A stretch of DNA of 64,000 nucleotides from Macrostomum hystrix (lineage: Eukaryota > Platyhelminthes > Macrostomidae), in NCBI GenBank assembly GCA_950097015.1, contig CATNEN010000038.1:17432001-17496000 (forward strand). Reading direction: 5' to 3'. The notes beneath the pieces are model-generated. The model had not been told where the DNA came from, did not search any database, and saw nothing but the letters and a program-made list of their open reading frames with translations. Positions 47,510 to 58,739 of the stretch are shown here, in pieces (position 1 is the first letter of the stretch; each line of letters begins with the position of its first letter). The position numbers and the translations under genes are program-made.

Positions 47510-47925
47510 TGTTTCACCCCTTCTCTCCCTGCCTCATCCCTTCTCTCCCTCTGTCTCACCCTTTCTCTCCCTCTGCCTCACCCCTTCTCTCCCTCTGTCT
47601 CACCCTTTCTCTCCCTCTGTCTCACCCCTTCTCTCCCTGTCTCATCCCTTCTCTCCCTCAGTCTCACCCTTTCTCTCCCTCCGTCTCATCCCTTATCTCT
47701 CTGTCTCATCCCTTCTCACCCTCTGTCTCACCCCTTCTCTCCCTCTCTCACCCCTTCTCTCCCTGTCTCATCCCTTCTATCCCTCTGTCTCACCCCTTCT
47801 CTCCCTGTCTCACCCCTTCTCTCCCTGTCTCACCCCTTCTCTCCCTCTGTCTCACCCCTTCTCTCCCTCTGTCTCACCCCTTCTCTCTCTCCGTCTCACC
47901 CCTTCTCACCCCCTGTCTCACCTAT
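47510..47925. repeat. C/T-rich minisatellite in 3' UTR of the poly-SIM gene
   Basis: About 20 imperfect copies of CTCTCCCTCTGTCTCACCCC with 17-24 bp lengths. It starts about 95 bp after the stop codon and before the AATAAA at 48244. Confidence 0.9.
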
Positions 47926-48243
47926 CCTCTTTTCCTTGTGTCTGTCCCTTATTTGTTTGTATTTTAAATATCTCTTTGGCACTTACTATTATTCAGTCAG
48001 ATTCGCAAACGCAAACGCAAACTTGACTAGCTGAACGAATTGGTTTTCGCTGCTTCTCTCTCGGTCTGATTTTGTGGCGAAATTTGAACAATTTTTGCCT
48101 AAGAGACACAATAACGGAGGTACACGCATTTTCTAATCCATACCTAAAGCAGTCTATTTTTTATGTTAATTGTTTGCGACTTCTGATTTGCAGTAGGCGG
48201 CACAATTTCGTCTTGATCTGATGCCAATTTTTAAGTGACCAAC

Positions 48244-48249
48244 AATAAA
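48244..48249 (+). promoter_or_regulatory. Polyadenylation signal AATAAA
   Basis: An exact AATAAA followed by a T-rich stretch, about 830 bp after the stop of the poly-SIM gene; the likely end of that transcript. The rest of 47926-48394 is AT-rich with no gene. Confidence 0.5.
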
Positions 48250-48394
48250 ACTTGTAATTAGTGTTTTATCAAATTAAAATTTACCAAATGGTGTAAACTT
48301 TTGCGAATGTTGTGCATGTCCATTTCATATGATTGTGAGATGAGGAACTTGACTTTTGTGATATTGTAGTCTTGTTTTAATTTTTCAATCTATC

Positions 48395-49690
48395 TCAGAT
48401 CCTCTGGTTTGAGCAGTCATCCCAGATCCTCTGGTTTGAGCAGCCATCCCAGATCCTCTGGTTTGAGCAGCCATCCCAGATCCTCTGGTTTGAGCAGTCA
48501 TCTCAGATCCTCTGGTTTGAGCAGCCATCCCAGATCCTCTGGTTTGAGCAGCCATCCCAGATCCTCTGGTTTGAGCAGCCATCCCAGATCCTCTGGTTTG
48601 AGCAGCCATCCCAGATCCTCTTGTTTGAGCAGCCATCCCAGATCCTCTGGTTTGAGCAGTCATCTCAGATCCTCTGGTTTGAGCAGTCATCTCAGATCCT
48701 CTTGTTTGAGCAGTCATCCCAGATCCTCTGGTTTGAGCAGCCATCCCCAGATCCTCTGGTTTGAGCAGTCATCTCAGATCCTCTTGTTTGAGCAGTCATC
48801 CCAGATCCTGTGTTTTGAGCAGTCATCCCAGATCCTCTTGTTTAAGCAGTCATCCCAGATCCTCTGGTTTGTTCAGTCATCTCAGATCCTCTTGTTTGAG
48901 CAGCCATCCCAGATCCTCTGGTTTGAGCAGCCATCCCAGATCCTCTGGTTTGAGCAGTCATCTCAGATCCTCTTGTTTGAGCAGTCATCCCAGATCCTCT
49001 GGTTTGAGCAGTAGTCCCAGATCCTCTGGTTTGAGGAGCCATCCTTCCAAGGTCCTCTAGTTTGAGCAGTCTTCTCAAATCCTCTGTTTTGAGCAGTCAT
49101 CCCAGATCCTGTGTTTTGAGCAGTCATCCCAGATCCTCTTGTTTAAGCAGTAGTCCAAGATCTTCTGGTTTGAGCAGTCATCTCAGATCCTCTTGTTTGA
49201 GCAGTCATCCCAGATCCTCTGGTTTGAGCAGCCATCCCCAGATCCTCTTGTTTAATCAGTCATCCCAGATCCTCTGGTTTGTTCAGTCATCTCAGATCCT
49301 CTGGTTTGTTCAGTCATCTCAGATCCTCTGGTTTGAGCAGCCATCCCAGATCCTGTGTTTTGAGCAGTCATCCCAGATCCTGTGTTTTGAGCAGTCATCT
49401 CAGATCCTCTTGTTTGAGCAGTCATCCCAGATCCTGTGTTTTGAGCAGTCATCCCAGATCCTCTGGTTTGAGCAGTCATCTCAGATCCTCTTGTTTGAGC
49501 AGTCATCCCAGATCCTGTGTTTTGAGCAGTCATCCCAGATCCTCTTGTTTAATCAGTCATCCCAGATCCTCTGGTTTGTTCAGTCATCTCAGATCCTCTG
49601 GTTTGTTCAGTCATCTCAGATCCTCTGGTTTGTTCAGTCATCTCAGATCCTCTGGTTTGAGCAGCCATCCATCCCAGATCCTCAGAAGCA
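48395..49690. repeat. 27-bp minisatellite between poly-SIM and P450 genes
   Basis: About 47 copies of a 27-bp unit containing CCCAGATCCTCTGGTTTGAG. The left half is homogeneous. The right half mixes GTGTTTTGAG and GGTTTGTTCAG subtypes, and a block of several units recurs (compare 49240-49330 with 49540-49640). 49691-50062 has no gene. Confidence 0.95.
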
Positions 49691-50062
49691 AAAATTTAAG
49701 TAAATTTAGCCATAGGTCAACTGTTGCTACGCGCTGAATCTAAAGAAACTGAAACAAGAGGAATGCAATGTTAACTATGAGTATACACGAGTGTACTGAA
49801 TGCTTTAACGCTTTCGGAAAGACTTGATCTTCTGCAAGAAACTGTCTACGAGAATCTCGACGTTTTGGATAAGTGGCGTCTTGATTATTGTTTTCAAAGG
49901 TGTGCAACGAAAATTAACCCGGGTTCTTCGAATTTCATTCCTTATTTCAGGTGGAGAAAAAATACATTGGTATGGATTTTACCGTTAATAAAAAGAGAAT
50001 ATGAAGCTACAGCAGTCAGGTTTTTAAAGGTCATTCTTGTTTTTTTAACAACGCCGAGGTCG

Positions 50063-51583
50063 TCAACTGGACCTGTTCGTGAAGACAATCTTGTGCACCG
50101 GCGGGCTCCTAATAAAGACTCCCTTGGTGAACTCCGGATCGTCGGTTAGCTGCCAGATGTTCCTCGAGTCCGTGGGGTCCAGGCCAAATGTGTAGCGCTG
50201 CAGCAGGGTGGCGAAGAAGATGAAGAGCTCCATGCGGGCCAGACTCTCGCCCAGGCAGGCGCGCTTGCCTAAGCCGAAGGTGGCCAAGTGCGGGCAGGGC
50301 ACAAACTGGCCGTCAGTGCCGAGGTGCCGCTCCGGCAGGAAGCGCTTCGGCTCCGGGAACAGTTCCGGGTCGTGGTGTATGGAGTACACGTTAAATGCGC
50401 AGAGGCTGTTGGCCTTGAGGCGGACGCCGTCCACGGTGATGTCCTCCAGGACGCGGTGGAATACGCCTAGCGCTACCAGGCAGGCCTTGCGGTGGACCTC
50501 CTCGATGACGGCCTGGGTGTAGTGCAGCGCCGACTTGTCCTGCATCGTTGGCAGGCGCTCTAGACCGATCTTGTCGGCGATCTCCTTGTGCGCCTTCTCG
50601 GCCACCTCCGGGTTGGCGATCATGAACAGCACCGCCCAGCGCAGCGTGTTTGACGTGGTGTCGGTGCCCGCGATGAACAGGTCGCTAATTGCCAGCGTCA
50701 AGCGCACATCCGTGAACATGTCCGGCCTGCTGCGCTGATGCAGGAGGTGCGCCTCGATGTAGTCCCTGGCGTGTTTGACGCCTTCCATCTCCGCCGCGTG
50801 CTTCTCCCGCTGCTGGTTACAGTAGGCCTGCAGCCGCTTGAAGTTGTCGGCCACCTGCCTGGAGCCGGGCAGTTTGCTGATGAGTGGCAGAAGTATCGGG
50901 AAACGCTCCAGCACCGGACCGGTGGAGAGAAAAATGAAGCTATTCCGATTGAAGTCCGGCGTCTGCGTAATGTCGCTGAACAGCTGCAGGATCTCGGCAA
51001 AGTTGGCGTCCTCCGACGCCAACCGGGAGCCAAACACAAGCTGACAGATGACGTTGCTTGTTGCCGTGCTCATCAGCGCCGATGTCTCGACCGGGGCTCC
51101 ATCGGCCGCGTCCAGCATCCGCTGGAGATGCTCGGCTTCGACTCGGATGATCTCCTCGGCGCCTCGCCGGCCGAAGCCGAAGTCGCGGAGAGTCTTGAGC
51201 GTGAAGCGCCGGTACTCCCGCCAGATGTCACCTTCGCTGTTCACCAGTCCGCCAACGTCGCCGAACAGGCTGGCGGCGATGAGCTGGCTCATGCGGCCCG
51301 TCATCTCCTCGGCGTTGTCCAGCATGGCGGCTCTGAAGGCCGGCCAACGGTTGAACACGTACACCGGCTGGATGCCGAAGTGGACTCGCACAATTTGATG
51401 ACTGCCGAACTTCTCGTACAGAGTCAGGTGCAACGGCTCCTCCAGGTGCAGCAGGCTGCCAATCAGCGGATAACGGCCGACACTGATTGGCTCCCGGCTG
51501 TCCTCCCAGCGTTTCTGCAGTAGCCAGATTAGGCCCCCGGCCAGCGCAGCTCCGCCAGCCAGCACCAGGGTGGACGCGGCCAT
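50063..51583 (-). CDS. Cytochrome P450, clan 2 (microsomal)
   Basis: Haem-thiolate monooxygenase anchored in the endoplasmic reticulum; the substrate is unknown. It has 506 residues in one uninterrupted frame, the usual length for a microsomal P450. Residues 5-22 form the N-terminal anchor. The C-helix has WREYRRFTLK near 121-130, the I-helix AGTDTTSNT at 305-313, the ExxR pair is Glu362/Arg365, the PERF-like FLPERH is at 415-420 and the haem loop FGLGKRACLG at 436-445, with Cys443 as thiolate ligand. The proline-rich hinge after the anchor is weak (REPISVGRYPLIG). All catalytic motifs are intact, so it is probably functional. It is the only multi-domain enzyme here with neither introns nor internal arrays, which suggests a retrocopy origin or intron loss. 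A TATA box lies 63 bp upstream. Confidence 0.95.
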   Translation of the reverse strand: MAASTLVLAGGAALAGGLIWLLQKRWEDSREPISVGRYPLIGSLLHLEEPLHLTLYEKFGSHQIVRVHFGIQPVYVFNRWPAFRAAMLDNAEEMTGRMSQLIAASLFGDVGGLVNSEGDIWREYRRFTLKTLRDFGFGRRGAEEIIRVEAEHLQRMLDAADGAPVETSALMSTATSNVICQLVFGSRLASEDANFAEILQLFSDITQTPDFNRNSFIFLSTGPVLERFPILLPLISKLPGSRQVADNFKRLQAYCNQQREKHAAEMEGVKHARDYIEAHLLHQRSRPDMFTDVRLTLAISDLFIAGTDTTSNTLRWAVLFMIANPEVAEKAHKEIADKIGLERLPTMQDKSALHYTQAVIEEVHRKACLVALGVFHRVLEDITVDGVRLKANSLCAFNVYSIHHDPELFPEPKRFLPERHLGTDGQFVPCPHLATFGLGKRACLGESLARMELFIFFATLLQRYTFGLDPTDSRNIWQLTDDPEFTKGVFIRSPPVHKIVFTNRSS

Positions 51584-51645
51584 GCCAACCAGTTAAAACT
51601 TGCCGGCCTCGTTAATGAAACTTTTCCAACTATAGAAATCAGGTC

Positions 51646-51653
51646 TATTTATA
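51646..51653 (-). promoter_or_regulatory. TATA box of the P450 gene
   Basis: TATAAATA on the minus strand, 63-70 bp upstream of the P450 start codon, the spacing expected for a short 5' UTR. Its presence fits an unspliced gene starting just upstream of the ATG. Confidence 0.65.
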
Positions 51654-52569
51654 CTGCGGCTAGTGAGCCTGTCTGGCTGAGCTGCAAGTAAAATTCTCTG
51701 CGCAGATATCAACGGAGGGCATTGAAAGAAAGCTATTAAAAGACAGTCGAGGTTGGTGTTGAGTATGAGCATACGAGGTTAAATAATCTAAGTTTTTCTC
51801 TAGAGGTCGCACCTATTCTGTGGTAAGATTTGGAGGTTATTTCACTAATCTACAACAGCTGTTATTTATTTATCATTGTCAGACAATTTTTTGTACTAAA
51901 TTATCTAAGTATTCATTCTCTTCTTTCATCTTTCATAAAAAATAATGGAAAATATGAACTCAGTTAATGAATTGTTACAGGTCAGAGGATGATAAATTTA
52001 GTCAAAAAATGCAACGTGATTTTTATATCTGCGCAAAGTTGCCACAGATTTAGCTAGACACAGAAACATAAAAGCTGCAAAACTGCTTCAAGTAGAAGAA
52101 TAAAAGCTTTAAAAAACACAATATATCGTATAGGAAACGATCAAAAAGACTTGGCAAGCAACACAATGTTGATAAGTTGACATGCAAGACAACTAAAAGG
52201 TACTCATCTGATTTAAATCACTGGTCATGGAAAAGCACCAAATTATATGGTACACTGGTTAAAGTTATCGGGTCTCAAGAATAGATCTTAGTTCATGACT
52301 ATCATTAGGGTCAGAAGGATTTATCTTTGGTCATAGAAGACAAAGTTATTTTTTGTTCGTAGGCATGGAATGGCTTCTTTGTCACTAATTAAGACCGTAT
52401 TCATAAAATTACAATTGTTATATTTTTGTAAAAAACTAATAATTAACAAAAATTATAAAAAAACGCTGCATGCGCACTGAATTTTATACTCATAGTAGGA
52501 CACAAAGAACGACCTTCAAATTGTAAAAAATTTAAGTACATAAAATTTACCGTACCGTAAAAAATAGCC
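51654..52569. other. AT-rich intergenic DNA
   Basis: Nothing recognised beyond the P450 promoter at its left end and the 3' UTR of the glycosyltransferase at its right end. Confidence 0.55.
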
Positions 52570-54285
52570 CTAATTAAAAATGCTCGCAGTACCGTACAAA
52601 ATGGATCGACAAATTTCGCCAAACATTGAGTCCAATTTTTTCACCTGTGACTCTGTATAGACCTTATTGTGAATTCGATACCACAGGTGTAACAGGTAAT
52701 TACGCCGGCGCCAGTCCCACCTGGCCTGCTGGCCTGTGTCATAGATCAGGGCCACCTGTTGCGGGGTCCAATTCGGTCTGGCCATGCTCTCCTGCTCCAC
52801 GTGGCACAGCTGCGGGAGGGCTCGAGCTAGCCTGTCGGGCAGGTGTACGGAATGGATGGCCCAATCGGCAGTGTTAAATGTCTGATAGGCCAGGTGCCAA
52901 ATTGCGACAAAGCTGGCATTTGGTGCGGAGAGCATCGCCGCGTTACAGAGGCCGCTGGAATGCTCCCGACCGATGGTGAAGTCGTAGAGTCGCAACGGGT
53001 CGAGGGGTTTGAGCACAACAACGTCCAGGTCGAGATAGACTCCGCCAAAGATGAGTAGGGCTTCTAGACGCATGACGTCTGACTGATGCTCCGGTGTGGC
53101 TATTGGGCGGGAGTACACTCGCTGTGGTAGCTGCCTGGTTGCCATGACAACGCGATCATCCCAGTTGTGCCCGGTAAGATTGCGTCGAAGCGCCTTCCAC
53201 CAATGGCCTCCGAGTGGACGGCCGGGCGGCTGCCACAGCAGCAGCAGCTGGGGCCGCATCACGTGCACGCAGCTGAGCAGGCTGACGAAGTGATGAAAGC
53301 GCAGGCGGGCTTCCATAAACGGCAGGATATAGTGGGCCGCGTTTGGCACCGGGTTGCCCTGAGAGCGGTTTAGAGTTACTCGGAGTCTTGGAGACATTGT
53401 GTCTAACAGCTGACACGTGTCTAACACCTGACACTAATGTCTAGCAAAAGACACTCAAGTCTAACAACAGACACTCATTTCTAACAGCTGACACTCGTGT
53501 CTAACAGCTGACAGTCAGTTCTAACAGCTGACACTCCAGTCTAACAGCTGGCACTTAAGTCTAACAGCTGAAACTAATATCTAACAGCTGACACTAATAT
53601 CTAACAGCTGACACTAATATCTAACAGCTGACACTAATATCTAATAGCTGACACTAATATCTAACAGCTGACACTCATATCTAACAGCTGACACTCATAT
53701 CTAACAGCTGACACTAATATCTAACAGCTGACACTAATATCTAACAGCTGACACTCATATCTAACAGCTGACACTCCAGTCTAACAGCTGACACTCCAGT
53801 CTAACAGCTGACACTCCAGTCTACAGCAAACAAACCTGAGATCCCTGTAGAAGCGTTCTCTGCACAGCCTCCACCGTCAACACTCGGCCAGACAAGGTTT
53901 TCAGGCGCCAGTCGACAGTAGAAAACCGCGGCACCTGGTGCCTCATCAGGCTGTGCAACAGCAGCCCAGAGCTGCCATGGATTCTCCAGGCGATCTTACT
54001 GACAATGGGAAAATGTTTTCTCAAAACAGCGCGATCCAATGGAACAAACGGTGGCGATCTGGACAGGATTCGATCCATGGCCTGCTTGTCGAATCGGTGA
54101 GGAGTTGACTGAACTGTGACATCGTCACGATGGCCATTAAAGTCAGCTTCATTGGATGCCAAATCAGTGTCCAACTCGGATGTTAAAGATTTTGTGAGCA
54201 ATCTGGGCAATACAATGATCGTGCTCATAGTTATGACAGTGGCAATTGCGAGTATTAGCTGGACAAGTCGTTTTAATTGAGTCAT
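52570..54285 (-). CDS. Type II membrane glycosyltransferase with DXD motif (Gly_transf_sug-like)
   Basis: Golgi-type sugar transferase of the DXD family (alpha-1,4-Gal/GlcNAc transferase and Och1-like fold); donor and acceptor are unknown. Exons on the minus strand are 54285-53836 and 53358-52570, giving 412 residues. Residues 6-28 are a signal anchor after a short basic tail, followed by a stem of about 120 residues. The catalytic part begins at exon 2 (NPVPNAAHYI), then RFHHFVSLLSCVHV, HQSDVMRLEALLIFGGVYLD and the metal/nucleotide-binding DLD at 260-262. The exon 2 start at 53358 was chosen because CTCTCAG is a good acceptor, phase 0 is kept and the family's PNIVHF-like block begins there. 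Upstream open codons come from the intron repeat. A 20-bp minisatellite fills the intron. Confidence 0.85.
53405..53820. repeat. 20-bp minisatellite in glycosyltransferase intron
   Basis: About 21 copies of CTAACAGCTGACACTAATAT, with CTCCAGT and CTCATAT variants at the unit end. It ends about 15 bp from the donor. It is related to the MFS intron 4 array at 13105-13465. Confidence 0.94.
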
Positions 54286-55035
54286 GCTTTAGATTTCAAT
54301 CAAGGCTGCCAACAATTATTTTCTTTCCGCATGCAGATACTAAATTTAGAATGTAAATCCATTTTAAAAGCCGTTCCTTTGCGCTTAGACAAGAACTGTG
54401 AGAAAGCGTAATTGTGAGGCTAATTTCATTACCAGGAATGAAAATTAACGTACAATGCTTATCTTCTCATACCTCCGAATGCACGGCACCTGAATGTACA
54501 TTTCCAGTGTAAGCTATGATCACACAATGCAGGGCAGGGAGGGACGTACTCAAGCTCACATTCTTGAACTATACTATAGCTCTATCCTCTTCAAATTTCA
54601 GTCGGTGTTCATGACTTCACACCCAAAGTCAGATGTAGAGATGCGAACTACAATTGAAGTAAATTGTAGTTTTGACATGAAATACATTCATGTCAACATG
54701 AATGCAGATGTCAACTGCTATTGAACATGAATGTAGATCTACACACTAAAGCCCCAAGACAAAAAAATCTTGTGCAATGCAGAAGGACAAAACACACCTG
54801 ATAGCAAACAAAAACGAAAACTCATCTCGTCAGTCATAATTTCCCCGATTGCGAATATACGTGATTGCAATTCAACGAAAATTTGAATTCTCATTAAATA
54901 CAAAAATAATCTGTCTCAGCTTGAATACATTCCGAGACATCCGGTCTGTACACCAAGAGCCCGTTGGGGCAAAATTACACAAGTAACTTACGTTTGATAC
55001 AACTCAGCTTAATGCTACTTAGGTACATGTGAATA
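54286..55035. other. Intergenic DNA upstream of the glycosyltransferase
   Basis: No gene supported. It should contain the glycosyltransferase promoter. Small frames here have no family features. Confidence 0.5.
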
Positions 55036-56500
55036 CAATCCCCCCAGCAGCAGAGAACTAATTAAATGTCTCCCAAACAGCAGAGAACCGATGTTCCGTC
55101 AGCAGCAGAAAACTTATTTCTCCCCAGCAGCAGAGAACTAATTTCTCCCCAGCAGCAGAGAACTAATTTCCCCCCTGAAGCAGAGAACCAATTTCCCCCC
55201 AGCAGGAAAGAACCAATTTCCCCCCAGCAGCAGAGAACTAATTAAATGTCTCCCAAACAGCAGAGAACCGATGTTCCGTCAGCAGCAGAAAACTTATTTC
55301 TCCCCAGCAGCAGAGAACTAATTTCTCCCCAGCAGCAGAGAACTAATTTCCCCCCTGAAGCAGAGAACCAATTTCCCCCCCAGCAGGAAAGAACCAATTT
55401 CCCCCCAGCAGCAGAGAACTAATTTCTCCCCAGCAGCAGAGAACTAATTTCCCCCCTGAAGCAGAGAACTAATTAAATGTCTCCCAAACAGCAGAGAACT
55501 AATTAAATGTCTCCCAAACAGCAGAGAACTAATTAAATGTCTCCCAAACAGCAGAAAACCGATGTTCCGTCAGCAGCAGAGAACTAATTTCTCCCCAGCA
55601 GCAGAGAACTAATTTCTCCCCAGCAGCAGAGAACTAATTTCTCCCCAGCAGCAGAGAACTAATTTCTCCCCAGCAGCAGAGAACTAATTTCTCCCCAGCA
55701 GCAGAGAACTAATTTCTCCCCAGCAGCAGAGAACTAATTTCTCCCCAGCAGCAGAGAACTAATTTCTCCCCAGCAGCAGAGAACTAATTTCTCCCCAGCA
55801 GCAGAGAACTAATTTCTCCCCAGCAGCAGAGAACTAATTTCTCCCCAGCAGCAGAGAACTAATTTCTCCCAGCAGCAGAGAACTAATTTCTCCCCAGCAG
55901 CAGATAACTAATTCCCCCCCCCTGAAGCAGAGAACCAATTTCCCCCCCCCCCAGCAGGAAAGAACCAATTTCCCCCAAACAGCAGAGAACGGATGTTCCG
56001 TCAGCAGCAGAGAACTAATTTATCCCCAGCAGCAGAGAACTAATTTCCCCCCTGCAGCAGAGAACCAATGTCCCCTCATTAGCAAATAACCAATGTCCCC
56101 TAAATAGCAGAGAAGTAATGTCCCGTCAGCAGCAGAGAACCAATTTCCCCTCAGCAGCAGAGAACCAATGTCCCACCAGCAGCAGAGAACTAATTTCCCC
56201 CCAGCAGCAAGAACTAATTTCCCCCCTGTAGCAGAGAACTAATTCCCCCCCCCCAGCAGGAAAGAACCGATTTCCCCCAAACAGCAGAGAACGAATGTCC
56301 CATCAGTAGCAAATAACCAATGTCCCCCAAACAGCAGAGAACGAATGTCCCATCAGTAGCAAATAACCAATGTCCCCCAAACAGCAGAGAACGAATGTCC
56401 CATCAGTAGCAAATAACTAATGTCCCCCAAACAGCAGAGAACAAATTCCCCTCAGCACAGAGAAGCAATGTCCCCCCAGCAGAGAAATAATGTCCAACCA
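55036..56500. repeat. 25-bp minisatellite with higher-order blocks
   Basis: Around 56 units with core CCCAGCAGCAGAGAACTAAT. The middle (about 55600-55870) is a homogeneous 25-bp run. The edges mix CCCCCTGAAGC, AACAGC and CCGTCAGC subtypes. A block of several subtypes at about 55050-55230 is repeated in the same order at about 55235-55415. Confidence 0.94.
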
Positions 56501-56584
56501 GCAGCGGCTAGTCATTCCTGAATCTATGTCTATGGCAAAAGGCACCAAAAGTTTTAAAGCAAATGCAGTCTCACGCTGCAGGGC

Positions 56585-56830
56585 ATCAAGTTAAACACAG
56601 CTTCGTTTGCAAAGATTGCCACTTCGGCTTCGTTCACACGATACGACGTCAGAAACATCATCAAGTTATCAGTTTTGGCTGGCAAATCAACATCAGGGAT
56701 TCATGGAGAGCTTGGACAAGTTCTGAAAGAAAATGCTCCATCAATTCAAACGGTTCGGAAATGGGTCCGTGAAGTTCAAGGAGGCAGGCTGTCGATGGAA
56801 GACAAAGAGCGGTCTGGACAACTGCTAGCT
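56585..56830 (+). pseudogene. Mariner-like transposase N-terminal helix-turn-helix relic
   Basis: Translated in frame around 56630-56820 it reads IIKLSVLAGKSTSGIHGELG, then APSIQTVRKWVREVQGGR and SMEDKERSG. This is the pattern of the mariner-type HTH domain (IHxEL..V, AP S..TV.KWV..F..GR.S.ED..RSGRP). The catalytic domain is absent. The right end dissolves into tandem repeats in place of the RSGRP linker. Confidence 0.6.
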
Positions 56831-56940
56831 GGAAGACTGCCACCCGACAACTGCTAGCCGGAAGACTGCCACCCGACAACTGCCAGCCGGAAGACTGCCA
56901 CCCGACAACTGCCAGTCGGAAGACTGCCACCCGACACCCG
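56820..56940. repeat. 30-bp repeat starting in the mariner relic
   Basis: About four copies of a unit containing GGAAGACTGCCACCCGACAA with CTGCTAGC or CTGCCAGC spacers. The first copy is continuous with the transposase reading frame (SGQLLAGRLPPDNC). Confidence 0.85.
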
Positions 56941-56954
56941 ATCCCATATCCAGA

Positions 56955-57550
56955 TCCTGGGATCAAGGATCTGGGATCAAGGATCTGGGATCAAGGATCT
57001 GGGATCAAGGATCTGGGATCAAGGATCTGGGATCAAGGATCTGGGATCAAGGATCTGGGATCAAGGATCTGGGATCAAGGATCTGGGATCAAGGATCTGG
57101 GATCAAGGATCTGGGATCAAGGATCTGGGATCAAGGATCTGGGATCAAGGATCTGGGATCAAGGATCTGGGATCAAGGATCTGGGATCAAGGATCTGGGA
57201 TCAATGATCTGGGATCAAGGATCTGGGATCAAGGATCTGGGATCAAGGATCTGGGATCAAGGATCTGGGATCAAGGATCTGGGATCAAGGATCTGGGATC
57301 AAGGATCTGGGATCAAGGATCTGGGATCAAGGATCTGGGATCAAGGATCTGGGATCAAGGATCTGGGATCAAGGATCTGGGATCAAGGATCTGGGATCAA
57401 GGATCTGGGATCAAGGATCTGGGATCAATGATCTGGGATCAAGGATCTGGGATCAAGGATCTGGGATCAAGGATCTGGGATCAAGGATCTGGGATCAAGG
57501 ATCTGGGATCAAGGATCTGGGATCAAGGATCTGGGATCAAGGATCTGGGA
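56955..57550. repeat. 14-bp minisatellite
   Basis: About 42 copies of GGATCTGGGATCAA, almost perfect. The only clear variant, GGGATCAATGATCTGGG, occurs twice exactly 224 bp (16 units) apart, showing a block duplication. Confidence 0.96.
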
Positions 57551-57764
57551 GTTGTACACACAGAATCGCAGCAGGAAGTCATATACGTAGTGTCTGCAGT
57601 AGTTAATATATTATGCGTGCATTTTAAGCGCACATAGCTTTTCCTATCCCTGTTAAACTGACCTCGCTCAGTGTTCGTTATGAGTCTCAGCTACTGTATC
57701 TCAGGTTGTTAAGCCTGTAAGCTACTTACTAGACTACTCAAGAATGTCTTTCTAAGAAAGGGAA

Positions 57765-58500
57765 GCCGGAAGACTGCCACCCGACAACTGCCAGTCCAGA
57801 CAACTGCCAGTCTAGACAACTGCCAGTCTAGACAACTGCCAGTCCAGACAACTGCCAGTCTAGACAACTGCCAGTCTAGACAACTGCCAGTCCAGACAAC
57901 TGCCAGTCCAGACAACTGCCAGTCCAGACAACTGCCAGTCTAGACAACTGCCAGTCTAGACAACTGCCAGTCCAGACAACTGCCAGTCTAGACAACTGCC
58001 AGTCTAGACAACTGCCAGTCTAGACAACTGCCAGTCTAGACAACTGCCAGTCCAGACAACTGCCAGTCCAGACAACTGCCAGTCTAGACAACTGCCAGTC
58101 TAGACAACTGCCAGTCTAGACAACTGCCAGTCTAGACAACTGCCAGTCCAGATAACTGCCAGTCCAGACAACTGCCAGTCTAGACAACTGCCAGTCTAGA
58201 CAACTGCCAGTCTAGACAACTGCGAGTCTAGACAACTGCCAGTCCAGACAACGGCCAGCCGGGAGACTGCCACCCGATAACTGCCAGTCCAGACAGCTGC
58301 CAGCCGGAAGACTACCACCAGATTAACTGCCAGTCTAGACAACTGCCAGTCTAGACAACTGCCAGTCCAGACAACTGCCAGACGGAAGACTGTCACCCGA
58401 CAACTGCGAGCCGACAACTGCGAGCCGACAACTGCGAGCCGACAACTGCGAGCCGACAACTGCGAGCCGACAACTGCGAGCCGACAAGTGCCAGCTGCCG
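57765..58500. repeat. 16-bp minisatellite (AGACAACTGCCAGTCT)
   Basis: About 40 copies of AGACAACTGCCAGTCT/CC, bordered on both sides by GGAAGACTGCCACCCGACAA units of the 30-bp type. It ends in seven copies of the 14-bp form GACAACTGCGAGCC. The shared words show that all three come from one ancestor. Confidence 0.94.
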
Positions 58501-58739
58501 AGTATATGACTGACATCTGTTTGTGCCTTCTTTGTAATTACTGTAGAATATTCTCCCCTGGTGCCCGTGGTGGTATATTCTATGGTAATGTGTATACATA
58601 ATGGCGGAGTGATTTGGACAGTCGTCGATTTACGCTTGTAATGCCGGTCGCTCAATTGCGGGGTTATCCAAAAAGAAGTGAGAATTTACAGCAACTCGTT
58701 CAGGAAGTATCCAATCGATAACTATATATATCCTGCTAC

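Noticed and set aside
50738-51523. 261-codon plus-strand frame
   Set aside because: Antisense shadow of the P450; GC-rich coding sequence leaves other frames open.
53359-53427. Start codons at 53427 or within TCQLLDTM for the glycosyltransferase
   Set aside because: These codons come from the intron repeat; splicing to 53358 in phase 0 adds the signal anchor and stem of exon 1.
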